The notes below the pieces were generated by a model. It ran no database searches. It worked only from the letters and a program-made list of their open reading frames with translations, and was not told where the DNA came from. A DNA stretch of 64,000 bases from an uncultured Saprospiraceae bacterium (GTDB taxonomy: Bacteria > Bacteroidota > Bacteroidia > Chitinophagales > Saprospiraceae). Shown in pieces: positions 43,665 through 51,663 of the stretch (position 1 is its first letter; each line of letters opens with the position of its first letter). A program made the position numbers and the translations under genes. The stretch lies in contig CALDGQ010000016.1 of NCBI GenBank assembly GCA_937941765.1, positions 62,001-126,000 on the forward strand, written 5' to 3'.

Positions 43665-44219
43665 ATGAAATTCCAACGATTCAATTTATTGTTACTATTA
43701 ATTCCCTTGGCATTTGCCTGCAATAGAAATGAAGATTCTTTGTGCAATCTAGAAAGTGATTTCAAAATACTTGATTATGCGGGGTTTGAATGTTATACCA
43801 ATATTGCGGATGCGAAAGATTGTGCTCGTATTCAAAACAAACCAATCTTTCTTTTATTTACAGGATATGCTTGTGTAGGGGATACTCACTATGAGGAAGT
43901 GTTGTTTCTCGAAAAAGAATGCAGAAGATTATTATCCGAAAATTTTATCCCAGTAGTTTTGCATGTTGATGATAAAATAACTTTGCCGAAAAAATATAAA
44001 AAAGAAGTAGAGTGGTATGATGGCAGCAGAAGATATTTAAAAACAACAGGCATGTTCAATCAGTATTATCAATTTTCAAAGTTTCAATCTAATACTCAAC
44101 CTTTTATGGTTGTATTAGATGCCGATGAAAATATATTGTTGGATCCAATTGGTTATCAAAGCCTTCATGAGGACTACTATTTATATCTTTTGAAAGGTGT
44201 TGATACTTTTAAGAAATAA
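43665..44219 (+). CDS. Thioredoxin-like lipoprotein with CVGD in place of CxxC
   Basis: A 184-residue protein with a lipoprotein signal (LLLLLIPLAFAC, lipid Cys19). A thioredoxin-like domain begins near residue 45: AKDCARIQNKPIFLLFTGYACVGDTHYEEVLF. The segment FTGYAC is the same as in DsbD C-terminal/DUF255-like thioredoxins (FTGWACVNC), but the second active-site Cys is replaced by Asp. The cis-Pro equivalent (TQPFMVVLDAD) is conserved. The fold is thus present, but classical dithiol chemistry is unlikely; mono-thiol or binding roles remain possible. Probably periplasmic. It is encoded alone, just after the CDGSH gene. Confidence 0.85.
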   Translation: MKFQRFNLLLLLIPLAFACNRNEDSLCNLESDFKILDYAGFECYTNIADAKDCARIQNKPIFLLFTGYACVGDTHYEEVLFLEKECRRLLSENFIPVVLHVDDKITLPKKYKKEVEWYDGSRRYLKTTGMFNQYYQFSKFQSNTQPFMVVLDADENILLDPIGYQSLHEDYYLYLLKGVDTFKK

Positions 44220-44672
44220 GGGTTTGATTTTTAACGCAATATTATGTTGCTTTTGCCGTCTCGCCAAAGAAGCCATCGTAATTTCAATTATATGCCAACA
44301 AACATCTGAGTATTATTAGCATAAATTTTCTCTTGGTTAATTTCTTCAAGTTCAAATGATGCTACATGTTTGAATCTCGAGCAGGAACTAAGAAAGAATT
44401 TTATAACTTAAATTTTCAATTAATAATTTGTGATTCTACTGTAATTATTCAATGTCGCCAAAAGCAACCAACATTAGAAATAAAAATTAATTACCAAGCT
44501 AATTCAATGCCTATCTAATTAATCCCAACGGGATGATATATCCCCAAAGAATGGTGCTTACCGTTCGCCAACAAAAAAAACCCTGATGACTTTCGCCATC
44601 AGAGTTTTTTATATCTATTCTTCAGTTGTTACACCAAAGTATAAGTCTTAGTTATTTACTAAAGTAAAAACC
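44220..44672. other. Gene-free region between thioredoxin-like gene and repeat-protein gene
   Basis: No ORF. A family-G hairpin word (GCCGTCTCGCCAAAG) lies near 44258. A loose inverted pair ATGTTGCTTTTG (from 44244) and CAAAAGCAACCAACAT (to ~44475) spans 230 bp. A terminator for the minus-strand gene lies at 44573-44610. Confidence 0.55.
44573..44610 (-). terminator. Terminator of the repeat-protein gene
   Basis: CTGATG/CATCAG stem extended by AAAC/GTTT, with T-runs on both strands. On the minus strand it lies about 60 bp past the stop codon of the gene at 44673. Confidence 0.7.
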
Positions 44673-47510
44673 CTAGTAGTTTACACCAAGTGCTTTCAAA
44701 GTTTGGAAATCTAACTGACCTACAGGTAGGTTGTTATCTCTCTGGAACTTAGTTAAAGCAGCTTTCGTACGAGTTCCTAAAACATTATCAGATACACCTG
44801 GATCATATCCACGAGTTCTTAATGCTTCTTGAATCTGACGGATAGTATAACCAGATACTTTGTCTCCACAAAGAACTTCTTTCCATTCAGTCATTCCACC
44901 TTTTCTTACCAATCTTCTCTTAGAAACAGTTTGATATTCAGCAGGAACATCAACTGTACGAGTAGTAGCAGGTGCTTTAGTTACAGTTCTTGAAACTGTA
45001 GAGTACTGAGCAGGAATTTCTTCAGAACGAGAAGTAGCAGGAGTTTTAACAATACGCTTAGTTATTGTTGAGTATTCTGCAGGAATTATTTCCTCACGAG
45101 TAGTAGCAGGAGTCTTAACAACTCTTCTTGATACTGTTTGGTATTCAGCAGGAATAGAAACTTGCTCAGATCCAGCAGGATTCTTGATTACTCTCTTGCT
45201 TACAGTTGAATATTGTGCAGGTGATACTTCTTCACGAGTTCCAGCAGGAGTCTTTACAACTCTCTTAGTGTAAGAACTGTACTGAGCAGGAACTGGCTGA
45301 GAAGTTGTACCAGCAGGAGTTTTTAATACTCTCTTTGTGATAGTAGAATATTCAGCAGGAATCACGTTCTCACGAGTAGAAGCAGGATTCTTGATTACTC
45401 TCTTAGAAATAGTCTGGTATTCAGCAGGAATCACGTTCTCACGAGTAGAAGCAGGATTCTTGATTACCTTCTTAGTGATAGTAGAGTACTGTGCAGGAAC
45501 TACTCTTTCTTGAGTAGTAGCAGGCGTTTTTACAACTCTCTTAGTAACTGTTTGGTACTGTGCAGGAACTAATTGTTCTTGAGTAGTAGCAGGAGTTTTT
45601 ACAACTCTCTTAGTAACTGTCTGGTACTGTGCAGGAATTACTTCCTCACGAGTAGTAGCAGGAGTTTTGATAACTCTCTTAGTTACTGTCTTGTATTGTG
45701 CAGGAATTGCGTTTTCACGAGTTCCAGCAGGATTCTTAACAATTTTCTTAGAGATTGTCTGGTACTGTGCAGGAATTACTTCCTCACGAGTAGTAGCAGG
45801 AGTTTTGATAACTCTCTTAGTTACTGTCTGGTATTGTGCAGGAATTACTTCCTCACGAGTAGTAGCAGGAGTCTTAACAATACGCTTAGTTACTGTTGAG
45901 TACTCAGCAGGAATTGCTTCCTCACGAGTAGTAGCAGGAGTTTTGATAACTCTCTTTGTAATTGTTGAATACTCAGCAGGAATTACTTCCTCACGAGTAG
46001 TAGCAGGAGTGTTTACAATCTTAGTTGTACGAGTAGCATACTCAGCAGGTACTTCAATTGTTTTGATACAATCATCACCACTTGCAGTATAACCATCAGC
46101 ACATCCAGCTCTTACCTGACGTGTTACTGTTTGGTACTGTGCAGGTTCTTCAACCAAACACCATACTAAACAATCGTTAGGGTCAGCAGATAAACAGTTA
46201 CGATCCGCTCTTTTCTTAACCCACTTAGTAGAAGCAGGCTTGATTTCGATACGTTCTGTATTTGTTTCATAACGAGCAGGAATACGCTCGATACGAGTAG
46301 AAGCTTCTCTTACTGTGTACTGCTCAGTAGTAGTACCATATTCAGCAGGAACCGCAATCAAACGACGCGTTTCTGGCTTAACCATTACTTGCTCAGTTAC
46401 TGTTTCGTACTCAGCAGGCATAGTGATCAATCTTGAAGATTCAGCTTTAGCCAAAACTTGCTCAGTTACTGTTTCATATTCAGCAGGAACCGCAATCAAA
46501 CGACGAGATTCTGGCTGAGTCATGATTTGCTCAGTTACTGTTTCGTATTCAGCAGGAACAACAATCAAACGACGTGTTTCAGCTTTTGACATTACTTGTT
46601 CAGTAACCGTTTCAAATTCAGCCGGAGTAGTAGTTACTGATGAAGATTCAGGTTGAATCATTACTTGTTCAGTTACTGTTTCGTATTCAGCAGGAACAAC
46701 AACCAAACGACGAGATTCTGGAGTAGTCATTACTTGCTCAGTAATTGTTTCCCATGTAGCAGGAACAACAATCAATTCTCTTGATTCAGCTTTTGTCATG
46801 ATTTGTTCTGTAACCGTTTCGAATTCTGCAGGTACTACAGACAACGTACGAGTTTCAGCCTTTGACATTACTTGCTCAGTTACTGTTTCGAATTCTGCAG
46901 GTACTGCAGTCAACGTACGAGTTTCTGGCTTAGTCATGATTTGCTCAGTAACTGTTTCCCACTCAGCAGGAGTCGCCATCAAACGATTTGACTCAGCTTG
47001 TGACATGTACTGCTCAGTTACAGTTTCTAACTCTTCTGCAGTCGCAACTAAACGACGTGTTTCAGGAGTAGTCATGATTTGTTCCGTAACCGTTTCAAAT
47101 TCAGCTGGAGTAGTTCTGATAGAACTTGACTCAGCTTTAGCTAAAACTTGCTCAGTTACTGTTTCGTATTCAGCAGGAACCGCAATCAAACGACGCGTTT
47201 CTGGCTTCACCATTACTTGTTCAGTAACAGTTTCATACTCTGCAGGAACTGTAATCAAACGAGATGAAGCAGCAGCAGACATCACTTGATCAGTGACGGT
47301 CTCATATTCAGCAGGAACAACTTCTGTTCTTGTTGAAGCTCCTCTTGTCTCGATTTGCTCAGTTACCGTTTCATACTCATCAGCAATAAGGCATTTTGCA
47401 TAACATTTTCCTGGCTCCCTGTTTAAAGGCATATCATCGCCAGGCTGTGCAACAGCCATAAAACCGCAAAGTAGGAAAGCAGCGACCAAAATTAATTTGA
47501 ATCTTTCCAT
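44673..47510 (-). CDS. Giant repeat protein: acidic 23-residue repeats, Cys hinge, basic 23-residue repeats, peptidoglycan-binding domain
   Basis: A 945-residue exported protein. Signal peptide to ~residue 21; a CYAKC pair at residues 36-40. Units 1-17 (residues ~41-432) have the consensus VPAEYETVTEQVMxKPETRR and are Glu-rich. A hinge (~433-486) contains six Cys (NCLSADPNDCLVWCL … GCADGYTASGDDC). Units 19-35 (~487-881) have the consensus IPAEYSTITKRVIKTPATTR and are Lys/Arg-rich. The C-terminus (~882-945) is a PG_binding_1-type domain (YTIRQIQEALRTRGYDPG … LGTRTKAALTKFQRDN). Counting gives 35 units of mostly exactly 23 residues. The anchor suggests attachment to peptidoglycan with a long beta-rich fibre outward. 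No known mechanism can be assigned. Confidence 0.85.
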   Translation of the reverse strand: MERFKLILVAAFLLCGFMAVAQPGDDMPLNREPGKCYAKCLIADEYETVTEQIETRGASTRTEVVPAEYETVTDQVMSAAASSRLITVPAEYETVTEQVMVKPETRRLIAVPAEYETVTEQVLAKAESSSIRTTPAEFETVTEQIMTTPETRRLVATAEELETVTEQYMSQAESNRLMATPAEWETVTEQIMTKPETRTLTAVPAEFETVTEQVMSKAETRTLSVVPAEFETVTEQIMTKAESRELIVVPATWETITEQVMTTPESRRLVVVPAEYETVTEQVMIQPESSSVTTTPAEFETVTEQVMSKAETRRLIVVPAEYETVTEQIMTQPESRRLIAVPAEYETVTEQVLAKAESSRLITMPAEYETVTEQVMVKPETRRLIAVPAEYGTTTEQYTVREASTRIERIPARYETNTERIEIKPASTKWVKKRADRNCLSADPNDCLVWCLVEEPAQYQTVTRQVRAGCADGYTASGDDCIKTIEVPAEYATRTTKIVNTPATTREEVIPAEYSTITKRVIKTPATTREEAIPAEYSTVTKRIVKTPATTREEVIPAQYQTVTKRVIKTPATTREEVIPAQYQTISKKIVKNPAGTRENAIPAQYKTVTKRVIKTPATTREEVIPAQYQTVTKRVVKTPATTQEQLVPAQYQTVTKRVVKTPATTQERVVPAQYSTITKKVIKNPASTRENVIPAEYQTISKRVIKNPASTRENVIPAEYSTITKRVLKTPAGTTSQPVPAQYSSYTKRVVKTPAGTREEVSPAQYSTVSKRVIKNPAGSEQVSIPAEYQTVSRRVVKTPATTREEIIPAEYSTITKRIVKTPATSRSEEIPAQYSTVSRTVTKAPATTRTVDVPAEYQTVSKRRLVRKGGMTEWKEVLCGDKVSGYTIRQIQEALRTRGYDPGVSDNVLGTRTKAALTKFQRDNNLPVGQLDFQTLKALGVNY
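44868..46052 (-). repeat. 69-bp tandem DNA repeats encoding the basic block
   Basis: About 17 copies of a 69-bp unit in register with the 23-residue protein repeat. Neighbouring units differ at a few positions; some stretches are identical over more than 20 bases (for example the CTCACGAGTAGTAGCAGGAG word many times). Long open frames on the opposite strand across this array are a side effect of its composition. Confidence 0.85.
46215..47390 (-). repeat. 69-bp tandem DNA repeats encoding the acidic block
   Basis: About 17 copies of a 69-bp unit (GCTCAGTTACTGTTTC words on the plus strand). The unit sequence differs from that of the basic block, so the two blocks expanded separately. Alternating units (…KPETRR… and …KAESS…) suggest a two-unit 138-bp expansion step. 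Confidence 0.8.
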
Positions 47511-47616
47511 AATAGATAAAATTGGTTTTGATTAATAAAATTTATATAAGGTTATTAAGTACAATCTTGTACTTAGATTTAATGCGTCTCAAGCATATTT
47601 GAAATCGACCGCAAAT

Positions 47617-48834
47617 TTAACGTAAAATCTTCGGATAACACAGATAATACTTAGTTATGATTTGCGAATTTATACCAAGTTCTGAAATCTCTGACATTGG
47701 TAGTATTTTGCCATTTTTAAAGAGGATTTTGATCTCTTTTGCCTCTGTATTGTAGGCATTGTTGGATTCTGTTCCCCTTAAAATCAAATATTCTTTGTCA
47801 TTGTTTGGTACGTCAAAAGAAGAAAGGACCTTTTTTGTTTTATTCTCTACATATTCCTTAGTAAATGGGGTTCCTTTTAATTCTACTCTAAACAAACGTC
47901 TATCTAACAAGGATTTAGACTGAAAAGATAACAAAAAGTCATCATTTGTAGTAAAAATCTTTAATGCTGACAATACGTCTACGTCATCTAGCTTCGAATA
48001 TTTGGTCATTTCTTTCTCCGGATTCGCTTCAAATGCCGCTCCTGTGTTAGAATGAGCTAAAAAATAACCCAATTCATTTTCCAACTTCAAATCAACACCA
48101 TTTTGAGCTAAAAATTTCGCCCTTTTTATGGTACTTATCAGCATTTGTTCCGCTCCCAAGACTGTTTTGTGCAAATAAACTTGCCAATACATGATTCTAC
48201 GTGCTAGTAAGAATTTTTCAATAGAATAAATTCCTTTTTCTTCTACAACTAACTCATCATTGACCACATTGAGCATTTTGATAATTCGATCATACCCAAT
48301 TACTCCTTCTGAAACACCTGAAAAGAAACTATCTCTATTTAGATAATCCATTCGATCCATGTCCAATTGTCCAGAAATTAGTTGAAACAAGAATTTCTTT
48401 GAATAGGCATTTTTAAAAATCTCTATGGCTAATGTCAATTTTCCATCAAATTGTTTATTCAATAATTCCATAAATAGAACTGAAATATCTTCATGGTGAA
48501 TATCAACAATGATGTGTTCCAGCGCATGTGAAAAAGGGCAATGACCAATATCATGCAATAAAATTGCAATGCAAGCTGCCTCTGCTTCTGCGTCCGTAAT
48601 TTCAATATTTTTTGAACGGAGTACTTCAATCGCTTGTCCCATCAAATGCATCGCTCCAATCGCATGATGGAATCTTGTGTGCAAAGCACCTGGATACACA
48701 TAATGCGTTAAACCGAGTTGTTTGATTCGACGAAGTCTTTGAAAATAAGGATGCTCAATTAAATCGAAGATGATCTCATAAGGAATGGTTACAAAACCAT
48801 ATACCGGATCGTTAAAGATTTTTTTCTTATTCAT
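47617..48834 (-). CDS. HD-domain phosphohydrolase (dNTPase/SAMHD1-like family)
   Basis: A 405-residue metal-dependent hydrolase. The HD motif set is visible: TRFHHAIGAMHL (first His), ILLHDIGHCPFSHALEH (HD), and GQLDMDRMDYLNRDS (Asp). N-terminal DPVYGFVTIPYEI and QRLRRIKQLGLTHYVYPGA are typical of this branch of YdhJ/SAMHD1-like proteins, widespread in Bacteroidota. dNTP triphosphohydrolase activity is plausible but not proven for this branch. Divergent from porX. Confidence 0.9.
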   Translation of the reverse strand: MNKKKIFNDPVYGFVTIPYEIIFDLIEHPYFQRLRRIKQLGLTHYVYPGALHTRFHHAIGAMHLMGQAIEVLRSKNIEITDAEAEAACIAILLHDIGHCPFSHALEHIIVDIHHEDISVLFMELLNKQFDGKLTLAIEIFKNAYSKKFLFQLISGQLDMDRMDYLNRDSFFSGVSEGVIGYDRIIKMLNVVNDELVVEEKGIYSIEKFLLARRIMYWQVYLHKTVLGAEQMLISTIKRAKFLAQNGVDLKLENELGYFLAHSNTGAAFEANPEKEMTKYSKLDDVDVLSALKIFTTNDDFLLSFQSKSLLDRRLFRVELKGTPFTKEYVENKTKKVLSSFDVPNNDKEYLILRGTESNNAYNTEAKEIKILFKNGKILPMSEISELGINSQIITKYYLCYPKILR

Positions 48835-49216
48835 TTTTCTCTGATAGAATATCGAGCCCTTCGAAATCGTTTATGTACTCACAGTCAAAATTTTCCGCTA
48901 AATAGAACTTTTTCCATAGCATCGCGTCACTAATAAGACAAGACAGATGCTTAAATGGTTGCTCGATTCACCTAAAGGGCGCTATTTTTTGTGATATTTA
49001 CGCTAATTAAGGCTGAAACAAGTTAATTCTAACATAAATACCATTTAAATAATATGAAATTCTCATAAAATTGGATAATCAATTCGGACTACTTCGTTAG
49101 AAATACGCAACATAAACATAACTATGTCTGTGTTTCTGCCTCCTATTCCAAACCGATTCCCTCAATTTTAATGGAACATCTTAATATTAATTGGTATAAA
49201 ATCCAATAAAAATTAC
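48835..49216. other. Divergent promoter region between the HD hydrolase and porX
   Basis: 382 bp with no ORF. AT-rich, with no long inverted repeat. Promoters of both flanking genes must lie here, but no convincing -33/-7 pair could be picked by eye. Confidence 0.5.
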
Positions 49217-50785
49217 ATGGAAAAAATCAAGATTCTTTGGGCAGACGATGAAATAGACCTTCTAAAGCCGCAATTATTGTTCTTAAAACAGAAGGGATAT
49301 GATGTGATTACTGTTACAAATGGACATGATGCCATTGACGAACTTGAAACTGCGGATGATATAGATGTGGTTTTTTTGGATGAATCAATGCCTGGCCTAA
49401 CAGGACTTGAAACGCTAGAGAAGCTCAAAGTAACCCATCCAAATATTCCTGTCGTAATGATCACAAAGAATGAAGCAGAAAATGTGATGGAAGAAGCAAT
49501 CGGTTCTCAAATTGCTGATTATTTAATCAAGCCGGTCAATCCAAACCAAATTTTGTTGACCCTCAAAAAGATCATTGATAAGAAAGAATTGGTCAGTCAA
49601 AAAACATCAACTGGTTATCAACAAGATTTTAGAATGTTGTCGATGCAGATGAATAGTGCGAATGACTATCGCGAGTGGGTGGATATTTATAAAAAAATTA
49701 TCAATTGGGAATTGCGTTTGGATGAATCAAATACAGAAGATCTTTCTGAAATTTTGACCATCCAAAAGAGAGAAGCTAACAAAGAGTTTTCAAAATTCGT
49801 TGTGAAGAATTATGAAAATTGGGTGGATGATAGAGACAGAGATAACGATACACCTATTCTTTCTTCAGATTTAATGCGTAAGAAAATTTTGCCAGAAATG
49901 AAGCAAGATGTTCCAACCATAATGTTGTTGATGGATAACTTGCGTTGGGACCAATGGAAAATTATCGAACCCATTATTTCAGATCTTTTTAGAGTGGAAG
50001 AAGAAGATTTTTTCTTCAGTATTTTACCGACTAGTACGCAATACTCTCGTAACGCAATCTTTTCTGGAATGATGCCAAAGGATATGGCTAAACGTTTTCC
50101 AGAGTGGTGGAAAAATGATATCGATGAGGGAGGAAAGAATAATCATGAACAAGATTTCTTAGGCGAACAATTGAAAAAAACAGTTCATAGAGAAATTAAA
50201 TTTGATTATCTGAAAGTAACCAATGTTGCAAAAGGAAAAGTGTTGTTAGATAACATTCTAAATTATGCTCAAAATGACTTAACAGTGATTGTATATAATT
50301 TCATCGACATGCTTTCTCATGCCCGTACAGAGATGGAAGTATTGAAAGAACTAGCAGGAGATGAAAGAGCTTATCGTTCATTGACAAAATCATGGTTTGA
50401 AAACTCCATGTTATGGCAAGCGCTTCAAAAAATTGCAGATAAGAAAATTCAATTGTTTATCACAACAGATCATGGTACGATTCGTGTAAATACACCTTCT
50501 AAGGTAATTGGAGATAGAGATACAACAACTAATTTACGTTACAAGGTTGGAAAGAATTTGCAATACGATAAGAAAGATGTTTTGGAAATTAGAAATCCTG
50601 AAGCAACAGGGTTGCCAAGACCCAATGTTAGTTCCACTTTCATTTTTGCTAAGGAAGATATCTTCTTTTTATATCCTAATCGCTACAATCATTTTTACAA
50701 TTATTATAAGAATACTTTTCAGCATGGTGGGATTTCACTGGAGGAGATTATTTGTCCTATCGTGAAACTTCGATCGAAAGCTTAG
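49217..50785 (+). CDS. porX: PorX: response regulator with PglZ/alkaline-phosphatase-like domain, T9SS regulator
   Basis: A 522-residue two-domain regulator. The receiver (residues ~4-125) has the acidic pair WADDE, the phospho-acceptor Asp55 (VVFLDESMPG) and a switch Lys (YLIKPVNP). A helical linker follows. From ~residue 210 a PglZ-type alkaline-phosphatase-fold domain contains VPTIMLLMDNLRWDQWK and the metal-ligand region FITTDHGTIRV. This architecture is that of PorX, which together with kinase PorY and sigma factor SigP controls type IX secretion genes in Bacteroidota. PorX in Porphyromonas was shown to act on cyclic oligonucleotides. porY is not in the window. T9SS cargo genes are at both window ends. 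The gene ends at a strong bidirectional hairpin. Confidence 0.95.
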   Translation: MEKIKILWADDEIDLLKPQLLFLKQKGYDVITVTNGHDAIDELETADDIDVVFLDESMPGLTGLETLEKLKVTHPNIPVVMITKNEAENVMEEAIGSQIADYLIKPVNPNQILLTLKKIIDKKELVSQKTSTGYQQDFRMLSMQMNSANDYREWVDIYKKIINWELRLDESNTEDLSEILTIQKREANKEFSKFVVKNYENWVDDRDRDNDTPILSSDLMRKKILPEMKQDVPTIMLLMDNLRWDQWKIIEPIISDLFRVEEEDFFFSILPTSTQYSRNAIFSGMMPKDMAKRFPEWWKNDIDEGGKNNHEQDFLGEQLKKTVHREIKFDYLKVTNVAKGKVLLDNILNYAQNDLTVIVYNFIDMLSHARTEMEVLKELAGDERAYRSLTKSWFENSMLWQALQKIADKKIQLFITTDHGTIRVNTPSKVIGDRDTTTNLRYKVGKNLQYDKKDVLEIRNPEATGLPRPNVSSTFIFAKEDIFFLYPNRYNHFYNYYKNTFQHGGISLEEIICPIVKLRSKA

Positions 50786-50816
50786 AAGAATGTAAAAGAA
50801 GAATGTAAAAGAAAAA

Positions 50817-50889
50817 ATGTAAAATTAAAAATAGACGCCCTCGCGTATGCATACGTGAGGGCGTCTATTTTTAATTTTTAATTTTACAT
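50817..50889. terminator. 73-bp bidirectional hairpin terminator between convergent genes
   Basis: The core stem TAGACGCCCTC / GAGGGCGTCTA (50832-50867) encloses a palindromic GTATGCATAC loop. The outer stem ATGTAAAATTAAAAA / AATTTTTAATTTTACAT extends it, so T-runs flank the GC core on both strands. TTTTACATTTGCC words are repeated to its right (50884-50922). It terminates porX and, from the other side, the gene at 50922. Confidence 0.9.
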
Positions 50890-50921
50890 TTTACATTTGC
50901 CTTAAACATTTTACATTTGCC

Positions 50922-51653
50922 TTAAAAAAGATATCCAACATTAAAAGCAGCACGACTAAAACGCCATTCATTCACATTGCCATTCCAAGCACTTTCCTCT
51001 GTTGCCCATTGAAATTTTTGACCCAATTCTAAGAAGATACCACCTCCTGATCTATTTGAAAATTGAAGACCAATTGCAGATTGTAACATTAGTCCTCCGG
51101 AGTATTCGTTCCAAGAAGAAGATGAATTCAATGCGACACCATATCCAGCATCAATTGATAGATAGGGTCTGACTCTTTTGTCAAATGGTTCATAACGAAG
51201 GTGCGCGAAAATAGGTAGAACTTTAAATCGGTCAAAACCTTCCATACCAACTCCGATTCCAGCCGATAATTTTTTGTTGAAACGATAGCCATGGACAGTT
51301 TGCACGCCAGGACTTGTTACAATGTCAAAATAGTCTGATGCATAGCGTCTAAATAGGAGACCTGTTTTCACAAAGCCAAAATAACCTTTGTTTTTTCGAG
51401 ATTTCCCATTACTGAAATAGGTGTGATTATCTTTTCCTGCTTTTATATTTTTGATAGAATTTGCTGGAATTGAAATTTGAGCACCACTGGTTAATCTGAT
51501 TTCGGCATTTGCCGAATTTTCATTTAACAACACTCCATTAAGGATACTACCATCTGTAAGGGTAATGATGTCAAATTTTTCAACAGTTTGTGCACTTATT
51601 TTTAGGGAAAAACAGCAAATAACACAAATTGATAAAATATATCGTAAGTTCAT
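50922..51653 (-). CDS. Hypothetical envelope protein with small NGD-like domain and beta-barrel
   Basis: A 243-residue protein. Signal peptide (YILSICVICCFSLKISAQ), then an Sm-like small beta module (FDIITLTDGSILNGVLLNE … QISIPANSIKNIKAG). A ~150-residue beta-barrel-like part has alternating strands (KLSAGIGVGMEGF, VRPYLSIDAGYGVALN, GGLMLQSAIGLQFSN) ending in SRAAFNVGYLF. Outer-membrane localisation is likely. It follows the LVIVD lipoprotein gene by 10 bp, so the two are a transcription unit. Function unknown. Confidence 0.7.
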   Translation of the reverse strand: MNLRYILSICVICCFSLKISAQTVEKFDIITLTDGSILNGVLLNENSANAEIRLTSGAQISIPANSIKNIKAGKDNHTYFSNGKSRKNKGYFGFVKTGLLFRRYASDYFDIVTSPGVQTVHGYRFNKKLSAGIGVGMEGFDRFKVLPIFAHLRYEPFDKRVRPYLSIDAGYGVALNSSSSWNEYSGGLMLQSAIGLQFSNRSGGGIFLELGQKFQWATEESAWNGNVNEWRFSRAAFNVGYLF

Positions 51654-51663
51654 TTTTATAATT

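Noticed and set aside
45573-47289. Several long open frames on the plus strand opposite the repeat protein
   Set aside because: They arise from the repeated composition of the minus-strand gene, have the same 23-residue period and show no protein character of their own.
44868-47390. Regular 69-bp spacing of near-identical units, reminiscent of a CRISPR or other DNA array
   Set aside because: The units are continuous without unique spacers, stay in one reading frame as 23-residue protein repeats, and belong to one intact 945-codon gene.
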